Below are positions 21,686 through 32,872 of a stretch of 64,000 bases of DNA, piece after piece. Position 1 is the first letter of the stretch; each line of letters opens with the position of its first letter. Source of the stretch: Nakaseomyces glabratus (taxonomy: Eukaryota; Ascomycota; Saccharomycetes; Saccharomycetales; Saccharomycetaceae). The position numbers and the translations under genes were made by a program. Location: the NCBI RefSeq assembly GCF_010111755.1, contig NC_088960.1:682001-746000 (forward strand), given 5' to 3'. Below the pieces are notes generated by a model. It saw nothing but the letters and a program-made list of their open reading frames with translations, was not told the DNA's origin and searched no databases.

Positions 21686-22318
21686 TCAATGAGGAAATAT
21701 TAGTTTATAGTCAATTTTCAGCAACTTCGTCAATTCTTGAAGAGTGAAAACGTCGTCTACATTTTCATATTCCTTTTCAATTTCTTTTGCTTTTTGTAAT
21801 TTTAATTTTTCCAAATCATATCTTCTAGAATTTATTTGATCCTTATATTCTTCTTGTTGCTCTTCACTCAGTCTTTCAAATTCATCTGATTCAAGAAAAC
21901 TTCCCATCTCCTCTTCAAATCTGGTATATTCATCTTCGATCTCTAGTAATTTATTCTCCAGTTCCCTTTCCATGTATTTTTTGAATCCACCCATTTTATC
22001 GATCTTTAGTACTGTTGAATATTGCATATATGATAAAGTCTTCTGGGACACTTCACGCCATTTCTCTATTAGCGACATCAAATGTTCAAGCTTCTTTTCT
22101 TCTATTATTTTAATAGCCTGTTTTAGTTCTCGGATATCTTTCTCTTCATCGCGAATTTTCCTTCTGTACTCACTTAAAATTAGCCTGTGTCTCTTTATGT
22201 TTTCATTCCTTGGTTTTAAGACCTTGCCATTGTTAACTGTTTTAACCGAAGGTTTTTCTCCAGGCTGGGATGCTGATTCTAACAGTGTAGTGTCATCGCC
22301 AATAAATGTATCCTCCAT
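21686..22318 (-). CDS. MEI5: Mei5 meiotic recombination mediator
   Basis: 210 codons (S. cerevisiae Mei5 about 222). Highly charged, with long coiled coil at about residues 45-185 and a Swi5-Sfr1-like C-terminal part. Mei5 pairs with Sae3 to load Dmc1 in meiosis. Position between TFB2 and VPS30 matches YPL121C. The shared promoter has a perfect URS1 at 22554 and an MSE-like motif at 22515, as expected for a meiosis-specific gene. The frame is intact, so the gene looks functional. This matters if the species is one regarded as asexual. Confidence 0.87.
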   Translation of the reverse strand: MEDTFIGDDTTLLESASQPGEKPSVKTVNNGKVLKPRNENIKRHRLILSEYRRKIRDEEKDIRELKQAIKIIEEKKLEHLMSLIEKWREVSQKTLSYMQYSTVLKIDKMGGFKKYMERELENKLLEIEDEYTRFEEEMGSFLESDEFERLSEEQQEEYKDQINSRRYDLEKLKLQKAKEIEKEYENVDDVFTLQELTKLLKIDYKLIFPH

Positions 22319-22944
22319 AATACACTACAATACCCAGAAAACAAATGCCAAATAAGCTGGATCTAACGAATCTGTTTACTTATTCAGTTAGTTATTCACT
22401 GATTATTAATGAGCAATGCCTTGGAGAATTAACACAAGGAAAAACCTGGCCTTCAGTTAATATATACCAACGGTAATCCAGTATTAAGTCTAAATTTAAA
22501 AAAAAAGGCAAAATACCACAAAACTGTAACACTCTGGGTATAATTGGATAATTTAGCCGCCGAAACCGGATATCGTCGCTAGAGAAACCAGGATTTCCCG
22601 ACTTTAGCCAACTTGAAGAAGTGGGCTCTAAACTTTTCGTAGATTGTGATCTCCTTGTTTTTGGATTATGACTTTTGTAAATGAAGTCTACTATGTTTGT
22701 ACATCTGCATCGATACTATGTAGCGATGCGTTGCTAGAAAAGATGGGCGATTATATGTGTATATGACGAAGAAGCGCTATATGTGTGTTTAGTTTTGGTT
22801 TAGTAGATGAGTATGGTTGTTCATTAAGTACAAGGAACTAGGGTTATTGATTTTAATTTGATAGAAAAGTTGGTTTGAGGTGTATTAAAGTGTGAACTAA
22901 GTTTTATTTTTGTGTTATAATTGTTACGAGATAGTCATAAGATA
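22319..22944. other. MEI5-VPS30 divergent promoter region
   Basis: Holds the URS1 and MSE sites. A CTAGGGTTA (Tbf1-like) lies at about 22840, 100 bp before VPS30. No gene seen. Confidence 0.55.
22515..22563 (+). promoter_or_regulatory. MSE plus URS1 meiotic control sites
   Basis: ACCACAAAA at 22515-22523 fits the Ndt80 middle sporulation element (CRCAAAW core). TAGCCGCCGA at 22554-22563 is a perfect Ume6 URS1. They are about 200 and 236 bp upstream of MEI5 and about 400 bp upstream of VPS30, so MEI5 is the likelier target. Confidence 0.72.
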
Positions 22945-24483
22945 ATGAATGACTTGCAGTTTGATAGTTTGAAAGTTTTCAAGTGCCAGAATTGTCACTT
23001 GCCTTTGCAGGTGGATCCCACCATGCTGCATCTTAGCAAATCGCAACGTGAGTTGCTGCTACCCAGGGAGGATAGGCGACCTGGTGTAGAAGAGTTTAAT
23101 TTACGTCAAGAAAGTCAGGACATGTTGAAGAAAGTTAAAACCGGCAAAGAGGCGAAACAGTTACTGAAAGAAGACTTTCAGAGTTCTGATTTTCTGTTTC
23201 TGAGAGATATTGATGATAGCATCGCGGAGAAGGATCTTAAAAAGGGTCTTGAAGGAGATAATGATGATCGGAAGAGCAATGAAGATTCTATGGTGTCGGA
23301 ATTGGACGTTGAGGACACCGCTAAGACATTATCAACGCAGATCGAAAGGCTTAGCAAACTGTTCGAGATAATGTCTACGTCTGAATCGAACATAGACTAT
23401 CCTATCTGTCAAGAATGTTGCAATATAATGATGAAAAGGCTGAAAACCGACTATGAAAAGGCTGTTAAAGAGCGTGACCTCTACTTTCAATTTGTGAAAC
23501 GTATAGAGAAACAACAGTTGGATGAATCAGACTCAAGCCAACTATCCCTTAGACAAAAAGAGTATACTGATCAAACAAAAAAGATAAATCAAGAGAGAGA
23601 GCGACTATTATTGGAATTGACAAAGAAAGAACAAGTTGAAGAGGAATTAGATGCTGAGATAGCTGAACTTACACGGCAAATATCAGAGAAAAAGGCTAAC
23701 GAAAGGGCTACTAGAAAAATTGACAATGCAAAGCAATGGGATAAAATGAAACTGTTGAATGATATATCATCCCTACAGTATCAATATGAGACGGAATTAA
23801 ATAAGTTGGATCAACTAAGGAAAACGAACATATACAATGAAAGTTTTCGAATATCCCATCAAGGTCCGTTTGCGACAATCTGTGGATTAAAATTGGGCAG
23901 TTATGAGGACCATAAAGTATCGTATAGTGAAATTAATGCAGCACTAGGACAACTTGTTCTTCTCCTAATGACAATAAGTTCATCGTTAAATATAAAGATT
24001 TCAGGTTATAGACTGCAGCCTATAGGTTCTACTTCGAAGGTTTCAAAATTTTTAGCAGATAAAGAGGATTGGGAAACATATGAACTATATTTTTCGTCAA
24101 ATTTCAGTCTGGAAAAAATCTTTAAAAGAGAGACAGATTTTGATAAAGGAATGGAAAGTTTACTCGACATAGTAAAACAGATATCACTATCATTTTCTAC
24201 GGTTGTGTCTAGCGATACTGATATAAATATTCAAGATGAGAGAACTAGAAGCAATGATTCCATGTTGAATGGAGGAGCCAATCGAAATGCTAATTTAAGA
24301 GCTGATAGGTTATTTACAGAAAGTGAGCTACCTTATATGATAGATGGAGATAGAATAAATGGAATATCTGTCAAACTGTACGGTGCAGAACCCAATCTCG
24401 AATGGACCACTGCTATGAAATTCTTATTAACTGACGCCAAATGGCTATTGGTTTTTTGCTCTAGTAAACTCTCACTCCAATGA
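22945..24483 (+). CDS. VPS30: Vps30/Atg6 (Beclin 1)
   Basis: 512 codons from the ATG at 22945; the open frame extends 8 codons upstream only through a TTG. The N-terminal FKCQNCHLPL and the later CQEC form paired CxxC motifs. A strong coiled coil runs over about residues 160-300. The C-terminal BARA domain (about 305-510) includes ATICGLKLG and EINAALGQLVLLL. Vps30 is a subunit of both Vps34 PI3-kinase complexes, used in autophagy and vacuolar protein sorting. Slightly shorter than S. cerevisiae (557). Context MEI5-VPS30-DBP1 matches YPL121C-YPL119C. Confidence 0.96.
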   Translation: MNDLQFDSLKVFKCQNCHLPLQVDPTMLHLSKSQRELLLPREDRRPGVEEFNLRQESQDMLKKVKTGKEAKQLLKEDFQSSDFLFLRDIDDSIAEKDLKKGLEGDNDDRKSNEDSMVSELDVEDTAKTLSTQIERLSKLFEIMSTSESNIDYPICQECCNIMMKRLKTDYEKAVKERDLYFQFVKRIEKQQLDESDSSQLSLRQKEYTDQTKKINQERERLLLELTKKEQVEEELDAEIAELTRQISEKKANERATRKIDNAKQWDKMKLLNDISSLQYQYETELNKLDQLRKTNIYNESFRISHQGPFATICGLKLGSYEDHKVSYSEINAALGQLVLLLMTISSSLNIKISGYRLQPIGSTSKVSKFLADKEDWETYELYFSSNFSLEKIFKRETDFDKGMESLLDIVKQISLSFSTVVSSDTDINIQDERTRSNDSMLNGGANRNANLRADRLFTESELPYMIDGDRINGISVKLYGAEPNLEWTTAMKFLLTDAKWLLVFCSSKLSLQ

Positions 24484-24701
24484 TGTAGCATATAATGGTT
24501 TCTAATATTAGATAGACTTTATTTTGGATATTAGTTAAAGAACCAGTACAGTCGTTAATCTTTACTAACAATCATGAACAAAACATAAAAATTATAAAAG
24601 GGATTACTAAGATCAAATACACAGCGTAGTGTTCATCAAACTTCTTTCATTTCAGCAAAAGTGTACATACTATATAACTGTTACAACATAAAACTTAGCT
24701 A

Positions 24702-26516
<1,815 letters not shown>

Positions 26517-26930
26517 CTATTTCTTCTGTTCAAAAACTAAACTCACGAAAACAATTCTCACTTCAGTATACTTGTATTGAAGTAAGCACCTAAACAACTG
26601 TTAGGCTCATTAAAGTGTCAAAACAGAGATAAGAAGTATACTTCTGACGTAATCTAAGATCTATTTTGACTATTTATACTAGTGGAATGTTGAAACTCTC
26701 CCTTATTTTTGTTCGATGCCAACGAACGATCGTTATGCGAAGTTACGATACTGGTGAATGTGAAAGAAAGGATTTTTTGCTCGTGAAGTGCAGGATCCTG
26801 CTTTTAGCTTTACATTTCGATTGAGCTATAACTCAAGTAAAGTATTTCGCCATATACCAGTTGGGAGCCATTGCTTGATACTATCTATCGGAGGGGATCA
26901 CAAAAAAAAAAATTCGACAAAACAAGTAGA
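26517..26930. other. DBP1-MRP51 divergent promoter
   Basis: 414 bp with no gene. The MRP51 side has an A10 tract at about 26902 just before the start. Between about 26565 and 26645, on the DBP1 side, GAAGTA and its complement TACTTC recur (for example AGTATACTTG and AGTATACTTC). Confidence 0.5.
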
Positions 26931-27950
26931 ATGTCGCTGTCAAATATGCTGCGTGCGTCGCGGCTTGCCCAGGTCTATAAGTCTTCCAAGCCGTTAAGTA
27001 CAGGATTGAAAATAGCTCCTACCCACCAGGTTATAGAGACTAAACCTGCACTATTGAAGTTCCATGAATGGGGGTTGAAGTCCGCGATTCCATCTAAGGT
27101 CAAGACACAGTATTTGATGTATAAGGAGCTCGATACTTTGGAACGTCTCACCGATTTTGAGCCTAGAGGAGGTGCTAATTGGAATAGAATACGTGTCCAG
27201 GAGTTTGGATTAAGTCCCCGCTACAATGCAAACACCAAAAATCCGCTATTTAATAAGGAGCATTACGATTTCTCATCCTTAAATGAAGTTTTCACTAAAT
27301 TCTTCTTCGAGAAACAACAACATGGGTCTATGAAGTATGGCTCTTTGAGCGAATCCAGAAAGTTGTTCATTAAAAATGTCCGCCAAGAATTCAAGGAATG
27401 GCTAGTTGCAAAGTACCCAGAAGCTATTTTGAATCAAAGCTTTACGAAACCTGACAACATGCTAACTTATGGTAAGGAATTTTTGCAATCCTACAACAAT
27501 AGATCGAGTTCAAAACTAAATTCTCCAGATACAATGATTGGTACCGGTGGGCTAACATATGCATTGAAAGGTAGATTAAGGAATTCACCTAATGGTGTCA
27601 TTCAGAAGCACATTGTACCAGGTAGATTTGTTGCTCCCACCAATGATAACAAGATCGCAGCTATTGGAGGATTTGTCGCAAATGCAGCTTCTTCTGTGAT
27701 ATCTGCTCAACCTCAAAAGTGGGTCTCCAATAGAGACAAGATATATCCATTTGAAGTATCGAACTTGTCCGTTAACAATGGCCAGATTACTTTAGATGCT
27801 AAGGGTACGATGCTAAATAAGCCCGAACAGAAACGACTACGCCGCAATCATTACCCAAAACCTCTTTATGGTAACAGGTATTCAACGGGGGAAAGAAAGA
27901 GTGATGTGGCTGAATCACTGAAAGCAATTCTCGAGTTCAATAAATCCTAA
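26931..27950 (+). CDS. MRP51: mitochondrial small-subunit ribosomal protein Mrp51
   Basis: 339 codons from the ATG at 26931 (S. cerevisiae Mrp51 about 344). The longer open frame upstream begins at TTG and runs through an A-rich leader, so it is not used. The N-terminus is basic and Ser/Leu-rich, like a mitochondrial presequence. No enzyme motif. Mrp51 belongs to the yeast mitochondrial small ribosomal subunit and helps translate COX mRNAs. Position between DBP1 and IDI1 matches YPL118W. Confidence 0.93.
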   Translation: MSLSNMLRASRLAQVYKSSKPLSTGLKIAPTHQVIETKPALLKFHEWGLKSAIPSKVKTQYLMYKELDTLERLTDFEPRGGANWNRIRVQEFGLSPRYNANTKNPLFNKEHYDFSSLNEVFTKFFFEKQQHGSMKYGSLSESRKLFIKNVRQEFKEWLVAKYPEAILNQSFTKPDNMLTYGKEFLQSYNNRSSSKLNSPDTMIGTGGLTYALKGRLRNSPNGVIQKHIVPGRFVAPTNDNKIAAIGGFVANAASSVISAQPQKWVSNRDKIYPFEVSNLSVNNGQITLDAKGTMLNKPEQKRLRRNHYPKPLYGNRYSTGERKSDVAESLKAILEFNKS

Positions 27951-28259
27951 GAGATAAATATATGCAGATAACATTCACAACTCATGTAAAAAGACGATCA
28001 ATGGGAAAGGTGCATTTCATATACATAATTAACATTTAGATTCCTATTCAAGTAGTAAATTTCATGTAAGTAATTTTTATAAGTATCACGTTAATTAAAT
28101 ATTTGAAAACCTTCTAATAGTTCTATCTAGATAAAAATATCAAAATATACTAATGATTACTGTGCTTCCATAACGATTAGATGAGAATAAATTAGAGATA
28201 ATGGATTTGTTGAGAAAATTTTAAGAAATACAGATAACTGAATATATTCATCCTACTGT
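27951..28259. other. convergent MRP51-IDI1 3' region
   Basis: 309 bp, strongly AT-rich, between two convergent genes. Nothing beyond likely polyadenylation signals is seen. Confidence 0.55.
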
Positions 28260-29087
28260 TCATAACATTCTATGTATTTGAGAATCGTTTTCAACCTTTG
28301 ACAAGTCCTGTAATTGCTCCCACCATTGGAATAAATAACTATCGCAGATAATTTTGAACCAAGGAGTGAACTTGTATTGTGGGTCGTTAAACATAGCCTT
28401 CAATTCATCGGCCGAAACCCAACGGAAATCCCTGACTTCATTTAAGTTTGGTTGTACAGTGAGTTGTTTACCTTCATCGATCTTGTAGAATAGAATGTAA
28501 TCAATTTCATGCTCACCCCATGGCTCGTTAGAAGGAGCCATATAGTGAATTCTGTTCAAGAAATGGAACTTACCTCTAGTAGCAGTCTCCGCTTCTGGGA
28601 TACCTAGCTCATGCTCCAACTTTCTGCTTGCTGCAGTCTTGGCACCAAGAACCTTAGCTGGCAAAGAGCCGTTTTCACCGAGTTCGTCATCAACACAAAG
28701 TGGATGGGAACAACAAGTGTTGGTCCATAGATCAGGGAATGTAATCTTTTCGGTAGCTCTTTGTTGCAACAATAGTTTACCCTCAGTGTTGAATATAAAC
28801 ACAGAGAAGGCTCTATGCAGAAGACCACGGTTGATGTTGTCCATTAGGTGGCACACTTTTTTGGTTCCGGCACCGATGGCGTTATCTTCCCAGTCTAAGA
28901 CGATACAGTTCTCATTCATCAATCGTATCTGCTCTTGATCATGTCCTGCAAACACATCATCCTTGCCACGACTGGCGTCTTCGCTTGAGTGTGTATTTGG
29001 TCTGCTCTGCAATGGGATAATCTCTGGGAAATTCTCCAAGATAGCAGCCTCATCTAGACCTTCCACTAGCTTCCTGTATTCTGACAT
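28260..29087 (-). CDS. IDI1: isopentenyl-diphosphate isomerase (type I)
   Basis: 275 codons (yeast Idi1 about 288). It is a Nudix-fold enzyme that converts isopentenyl diphosphate to dimethylallyl diphosphate. The active-site Cys lies in TNTCCSHPL at about residues 119-127, the catalytic Glu in WGEHEIDY at about 186-193, and the Nudix-like helix is RKLEHELG. Metal-binding His residues are in the expected places. It is the only sterol/isoprenoid enzyme in the window. The codons are those of a well-expressed gene. Upstream is a 1.4-kb region with hairpins and a CCCTAA cluster. Confidence 0.98.
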   Translation of the reverse strand: MSEYRKLVEGLDEAAILENFPEIIPLQSRPNTHSSEDASRGKDDVFAGHDQEQIRLMNENCIVLDWEDNAIGAGTKKVCHLMDNINRGLLHRAFSVFIFNTEGKLLLQQRATEKITFPDLWTNTCCSHPLCVDDELGENGSLPAKVLGAKTAASRKLEHELGIPEAETATRGKFHFLNRIHYMAPSNEPWGEHEIDYILFYKIDEGKQLTVQPNLNEVRDFRWVSADELKAMFNDPQYKFTPWFKIICDSYLFQWWEQLQDLSKVENDSQIHRML

Positions 29088-29251
29088 TTTTATAAATGCT
29101 AAAAGGGAGTTTGCAACAATAAATATCCTTGAGTATTTGACCTTTCGTTTAAATACCCAAAATAGTATAGAAAGGAAGTTGAAAATAACAATGACTACTA
29201 GTCAAAAAGGTTTTAAAAAAATACTCTCGAAAATAAAAAGATAATGTGGTT

Positions 29252-29292
29252 ATATCTGTATCGATAGCAACTGGATAGCAATATACAGATAT
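29252..29292. repeat. 10-bp inverted repeat
   Basis: ATATCTGTAT (29252-29261) and ATACAGATAT (29283-29292) are exact reverse complements with a 21-base spacer. The spacer holds the direct repeat GATAGCAA twice. Confidence 0.8.
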
Positions 29293-29658
29293 TTAATTTT
29301 CTTTTTTGACCTCGAGAATATATATCCCAACAATTGAAATTTGATGAGAAGAGCTCTTATTACCGTAAATTTTCACTAATAGCCAGATACGAAAATTCCG
29401 ATGACACCGATAAAAAGGAACTGCCGGTGTTATTCAGCTGAGAGCCTTGGACCTGATAATCGACACGGTATAATGAAAGTTGTTGTGAAATGTATTACTA
29501 CAAAACGAGGTGCTTATAGTCCCACTAACAAACAAGCAACTAGACAATACCGTATCCACTCGATCAAAAATAGGGCCCCGCGGCTCTAAACCTACATAGC
29601 AGATAACATAATGCATACAACGTGTCCCCGCCTAATTGAAAGAAACGCATGCTCTTGC

Positions 29659-29698
29659 ATATATCTCTGTATCAGTACCTTCTGTTACAGAGATATAT
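29659..29698. repeat. 13-bp perfect inverted repeat (hairpin)
   Basis: Arms 29659-29671 (ATATATCTCTGTA) and 29686-29698 are exact reverse complements around a 14-base loop. The arms resemble those of the 29252 repeat. Confidence 0.85.
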
Positions 29699-29861
29699 AC
29701 AGGTTATTGCAACCAGAAAAATATACACCAATATCAGATTACTAAACCACAACCAGTCTACAGCAAGAGACTGAACCAATTGTTTATTTTGTACTCAATT
29801 CTGTGGACCCAAACACTTCATAAGATATCTTCAAAGGAAATAAAAAGACAATACAAACCGA

Positions 29862-29896
29862 TACAGTAGACCATACAGTAGACCATACGTAGACTA
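29862..29896 (+). repeat. 12-bp tandem repeat, about 3 copies
   Basis: TACAGTAGACCA occurs twice in tandem (29862-29885) and is followed by a degenerate third copy TACGTAGACTA. Confidence 0.85.
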
Positions 29897-29954
29897 TACC
29901 ACATAGACAGCCATTATATATCATATCTTGCTACCACATACAAAAGGGCAAAAA

Positions 29955-30000
29955 CCCTAAAAACCCTAAAAAGCCCTAGTAAAAAAACCCTAAACCCTAG
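29955..30000 (-). promoter_or_regulatory. cluster of CCCTAA/CCCTAG (Tbf1-like) motifs
   Basis: CCCTAA at 29955, 29964 and 29988 and CCCTAG at 29974 and 29995, five copies in 46 bases. ACCCTAA is the Tbf1 recognition core and resembles vertebrate-type telomere repeats. The cluster is about 470 bp before HOS3 and 870 bp from IDI1. Confidence 0.7.
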
Positions 30001-30471
30001 GGCATTCTCATTCTCAATCTTTGTCCATTTGTCCTCAAAATCAGGATCCCAATTTGCATTTAAGGTACAAGAAAAACTTGCAATTGCAAACTTGTTAGCA
30101 GTGAAAACACGCGGAGGGGTTTGATTTTCGGTTTTTTTGTTGTGAATTTGTCCCGGGACATAAAGGAAGTGACACGCAGAAGTGTCCTTGTTTTTGTATT
30201 CCCTAATTGCTGGACTTCCCATTCACTTGTGAAAAAAAAAAATCATCGAAGCAAGCACCAGGGCTGATCCTTTTGTTTACTTGTCCTAAATGGCTAATAA
30301 ATAATACAAGGACTTTATTTGGGCTGTTCAGCGGGTTGCTTGTTCTTGAAAGTTATTTCAGCTATCAGATTCATAAGTAAACTTGGAACGAACCTGGGCG
30401 GGAGTGAGGATAGGCACTAGATAACGCTAAAGAATCGCCAAAAATAGTCATACCAAGACATATACTAAACC

Positions 30472-32508
30472 ATGGATGATCCGCTGAGTAAGTTCTTCCA
30501 GCAGTTCCAACTGTTTGTTCAGAACAACCCCAATGTTATTTCTGCAGCCAGGGCTGCAGCCCAGATACCGGAGAGTGCCAAAGCAGTGATTGTGCTTTCG
30601 CCGTACTCGTTGTCTCATGAATTTAGCAGGGACTGGGTAGCGAAGTCATACAAGAAAACCATCGTTGAGCGGCCTGAGCGTCTGCTGGCTGCGGCGATGG
30701 GTGTTGCCGCCGCCATCACCATGTACCCTGCGCTGTTCACGCTGAAGTCTTCCCATAGAAGACAAAGCTCGCTGCTGTCTCCACATGTACTCAAGGTTCA
30801 TGGGTCAGAGTGGCCGCGCACACTACTACAACTATGTAAACAATCTGATAGTAAATTGGCTCGCGGTGAGGTAGAAGTCCCTGACAACTGGAATGCAGGC
30901 GATATTTATTTAACCTCCCGCACTATCGAGGCCTTGCAAGGTACAATTGGCGCAGTTGAGACCGGTGTGGATTCCATATTTTCAGGTCCTTCCCTAGAGC
31001 ATATCAGTAACAGGGTTTTCGTTGCCATACGACCCCCAGGACACCATTGCCATTACGCAACACCATCTGGATTCTGTCTTTTGAATAATGCCCATATCGG
31101 TATTGAATATGCCGCAGACAAATACGGCGTTACTCACGCAGTCATACTAGATTTTGATCTGCATCATGGTGATGGTACTCAGGACTTGTGCTGGAAGAGG
31201 GCGGGCTTCAAGCCTGATGAACACACAGAAGAGGATGGTTACGATGAATTTGGTAAGAAATTTGCCGAGTTTCCAAAGGTCGGCTATTTTTCAATGCATG
31301 ATATCAATTCTTTCCCAACAGAATCCGGCTTTGCAACAAAGGAGAATATCAAGAATGCCTCGACTTGTATAATGAATTCCCATGATCTAAATATATGGAA
31401 TGTGCATTTATCCAGATGGTCCACAGAGGAAGAGTTTGCAAAAATTTACAAATCTAAATATAGAACATTATTTGCAAAAGCCGATGAATTCTTCAAGAAC
31501 TCAAAAAATGAAATGAACGAACTAGGCAAGCCATTTAAAGGACTAGTTGTAATTAGCGCCGGTTTTGATGCTTCTGAGTTTGAACAAACATCTATGCAAA
31601 GACATTCAGTTAACGTACCAACAAGTTTTTATACCATGTTCACTAAGGATGCACTAAAGTTAGCTCAAATGCATTGCCAAGGAAAAGTCTTATCATTATT
31701 AGAAGGCGGTTATTCAGACAAAGCTATTACATCCGGTGTTTTCTCTCACTTAATTGGTTTGCAAAACCAAGATTGGATTAATGAATGGGGTTCTGAACAA
31801 GTTGTTAAAGAAATTGTCCGTGGCTGTAAACCAAGTTGGAAACCTTACAAAACAAAGAAAGCTAGAGATGTTATTAGAATTTGGGCCGAAGAGGTTATTA
31901 GATTAGGGAGAGCAATGATCCCTGAATTTGAAGATATATTATTCAAAGAAGGTCTTCAGAGCAACCCTGGACTTGGCGATGTTCCAACTTCTACTATTGC
32001 ACAGAGACTCAGAAAGACACATGTTAAAGAAGAGCCTACTAAAACTAAAGAATTGACAGAACCTCCAAAAACCTCTACGAACACCAGAAAGTCTCGGAAT
32101 GATGATACTAAAAAGGATGTTCCATTCATACAGCAGGAACTATCAAGTGAAGATGAAGGAGAAGATGAAGACTATGTCTATGATGAAGAACTGAATAAAA
32201 CCTTTAATCGTACCGTTGAAGATATAACAATTGATGATATTTCAAGACACTTGGAAACTTTAGAGTTAGAACAAATTGACGAAAATGAGCCCCAAGAATT
32301 ATTTATCAAAAAGGATGAAAACAAGCAGCAACGTCATCTTCAGAGCAATGGGATGTATAAAATACCCTCCTCCAAAACCCAACGGTTCAAAAACAGCCAG
32401 CAACCTCAATCAAATTCACCCCCCACATACGATGATAGTGATATCTCCATGATATCTCATGTTTCAGTTGCAAGAAAGCACAATACAAGAAGTGGAAGAA
32501 AATGGTAA
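30472..32508 (+). CDS. HOS3: Hos3 class II histone deacetylase
   Basis: 678 codons (yeast Hos3 about 697). The deacetylase domain spans about residues 50-450. Zinc and catalytic segments are visible: RPPGHHCHY at about 186, DFDLHHGDGTQD at about 226, ISAGFDASEFE at about 361 and LEGGY at about 410. The C-terminal 200 residues are polar and acidic and likely disordered. In S. cerevisiae Hos3 goes to the bud neck and daughter-side nuclear pores. GC content is strikingly uneven: my count is 130/240 (54%) for 30481-30720 but 38/120 (32%) for 31381-31500. Confidence 0.96.
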   Translation: MDDPLSKFFQQFQLFVQNNPNVISAARAAAQIPESAKAVIVLSPYSLSHEFSRDWVAKSYKKTIVERPERLLAAAMGVAAAITMYPALFTLKSSHRRQSSLLSPHVLKVHGSEWPRTLLQLCKQSDSKLARGEVEVPDNWNAGDIYLTSRTIEALQGTIGAVETGVDSIFSGPSLEHISNRVFVAIRPPGHHCHYATPSGFCLLNNAHIGIEYAADKYGVTHAVILDFDLHHGDGTQDLCWKRAGFKPDEHTEEDGYDEFGKKFAEFPKVGYFSMHDINSFPTESGFATKENIKNASTCIMNSHDLNIWNVHLSRWSTEEEFAKIYKSKYRTLFAKADEFFKNSKNEMNELGKPFKGLVVISAGFDASEFEQTSMQRHSVNVPTSFYTMFTKDALKLAQMHCQGKVLSLLEGGYSDKAITSGVFSHLIGLQNQDWINEWGSEQVVKEIVRGCKPSWKPYKTKKARDVIRIWAEEVIRLGRAMIPEFEDILFKEGLQSNPGLGDVPTSTIAQRLRKTHVKEEPTKTKELTEPPKTSTNTRKSRNDDTKKDVPFIQQELSSEDEGEDEDYVYDEELNKTFNRTVEDITIDDISRHLETLELEQIDENEPQELFIKKDENKQQRHLQSNGMYKIPSSKTQRFKNSQQPQSNSPPTYDDSDISMISHVSVARKHNTRSGRKW

Positions 32509-32872
32509 ATTTATAGGTAAGTTCAAGAAATACTTTACACTTCGATCATAGGTATAATAACGTATTTGTGCTGGATCATAAAAACTGATTAAAACTTCAC
32601 ATATCTGCATTTATGTACTTCCTGTACTACTAAACTTAATAAAATAAAAAATATATATATACTTCATCAAATATTATAATCATTCACCTGAAAGCCATTA
32701 TTGCATTCAATCAAATAAAATGGAAAATATAGTGGCAAATTCCCAAGCAATTGCATTGTATTAAAATATAGTACAAACTGGCTGTTATAGTCATTCGCCA
32801 TATTATGTAGACGAACATGAGATAATATGCCATAAATCAGAAAGTAGTATTTATAAAGTTCTTAACTAGTAA
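32509..32872. other. convergent HOS3-BEM3 3' region
   Basis: 364 bp of AT-rich DNA with a TA repeat at about 32650. Nothing else seen. Confidence 0.55.

Larger units (their letters stand above)
29088..30471. other. IDI1-HOS3 divergent region with hairpins and repeats
   Basis: No credible gene. It contains two inverted repeats (29252-29292 and 29659-29698), a short tandem repeat (29862-29896), five CCCTA motifs (29955-30000), a 12-bp palindrome (30149-30160) and repeated TTGTCC motifs up to HOS3. Confidence 0.65.

Noticed and set aside
29914..30222. 102-codon minus-strand frame over the CCCTAA cluster
   Set aside because: Its odd FRVFLLGLFRVFRVF stretch is simply the CCCTAA repeats read in frame; no support as a protein.
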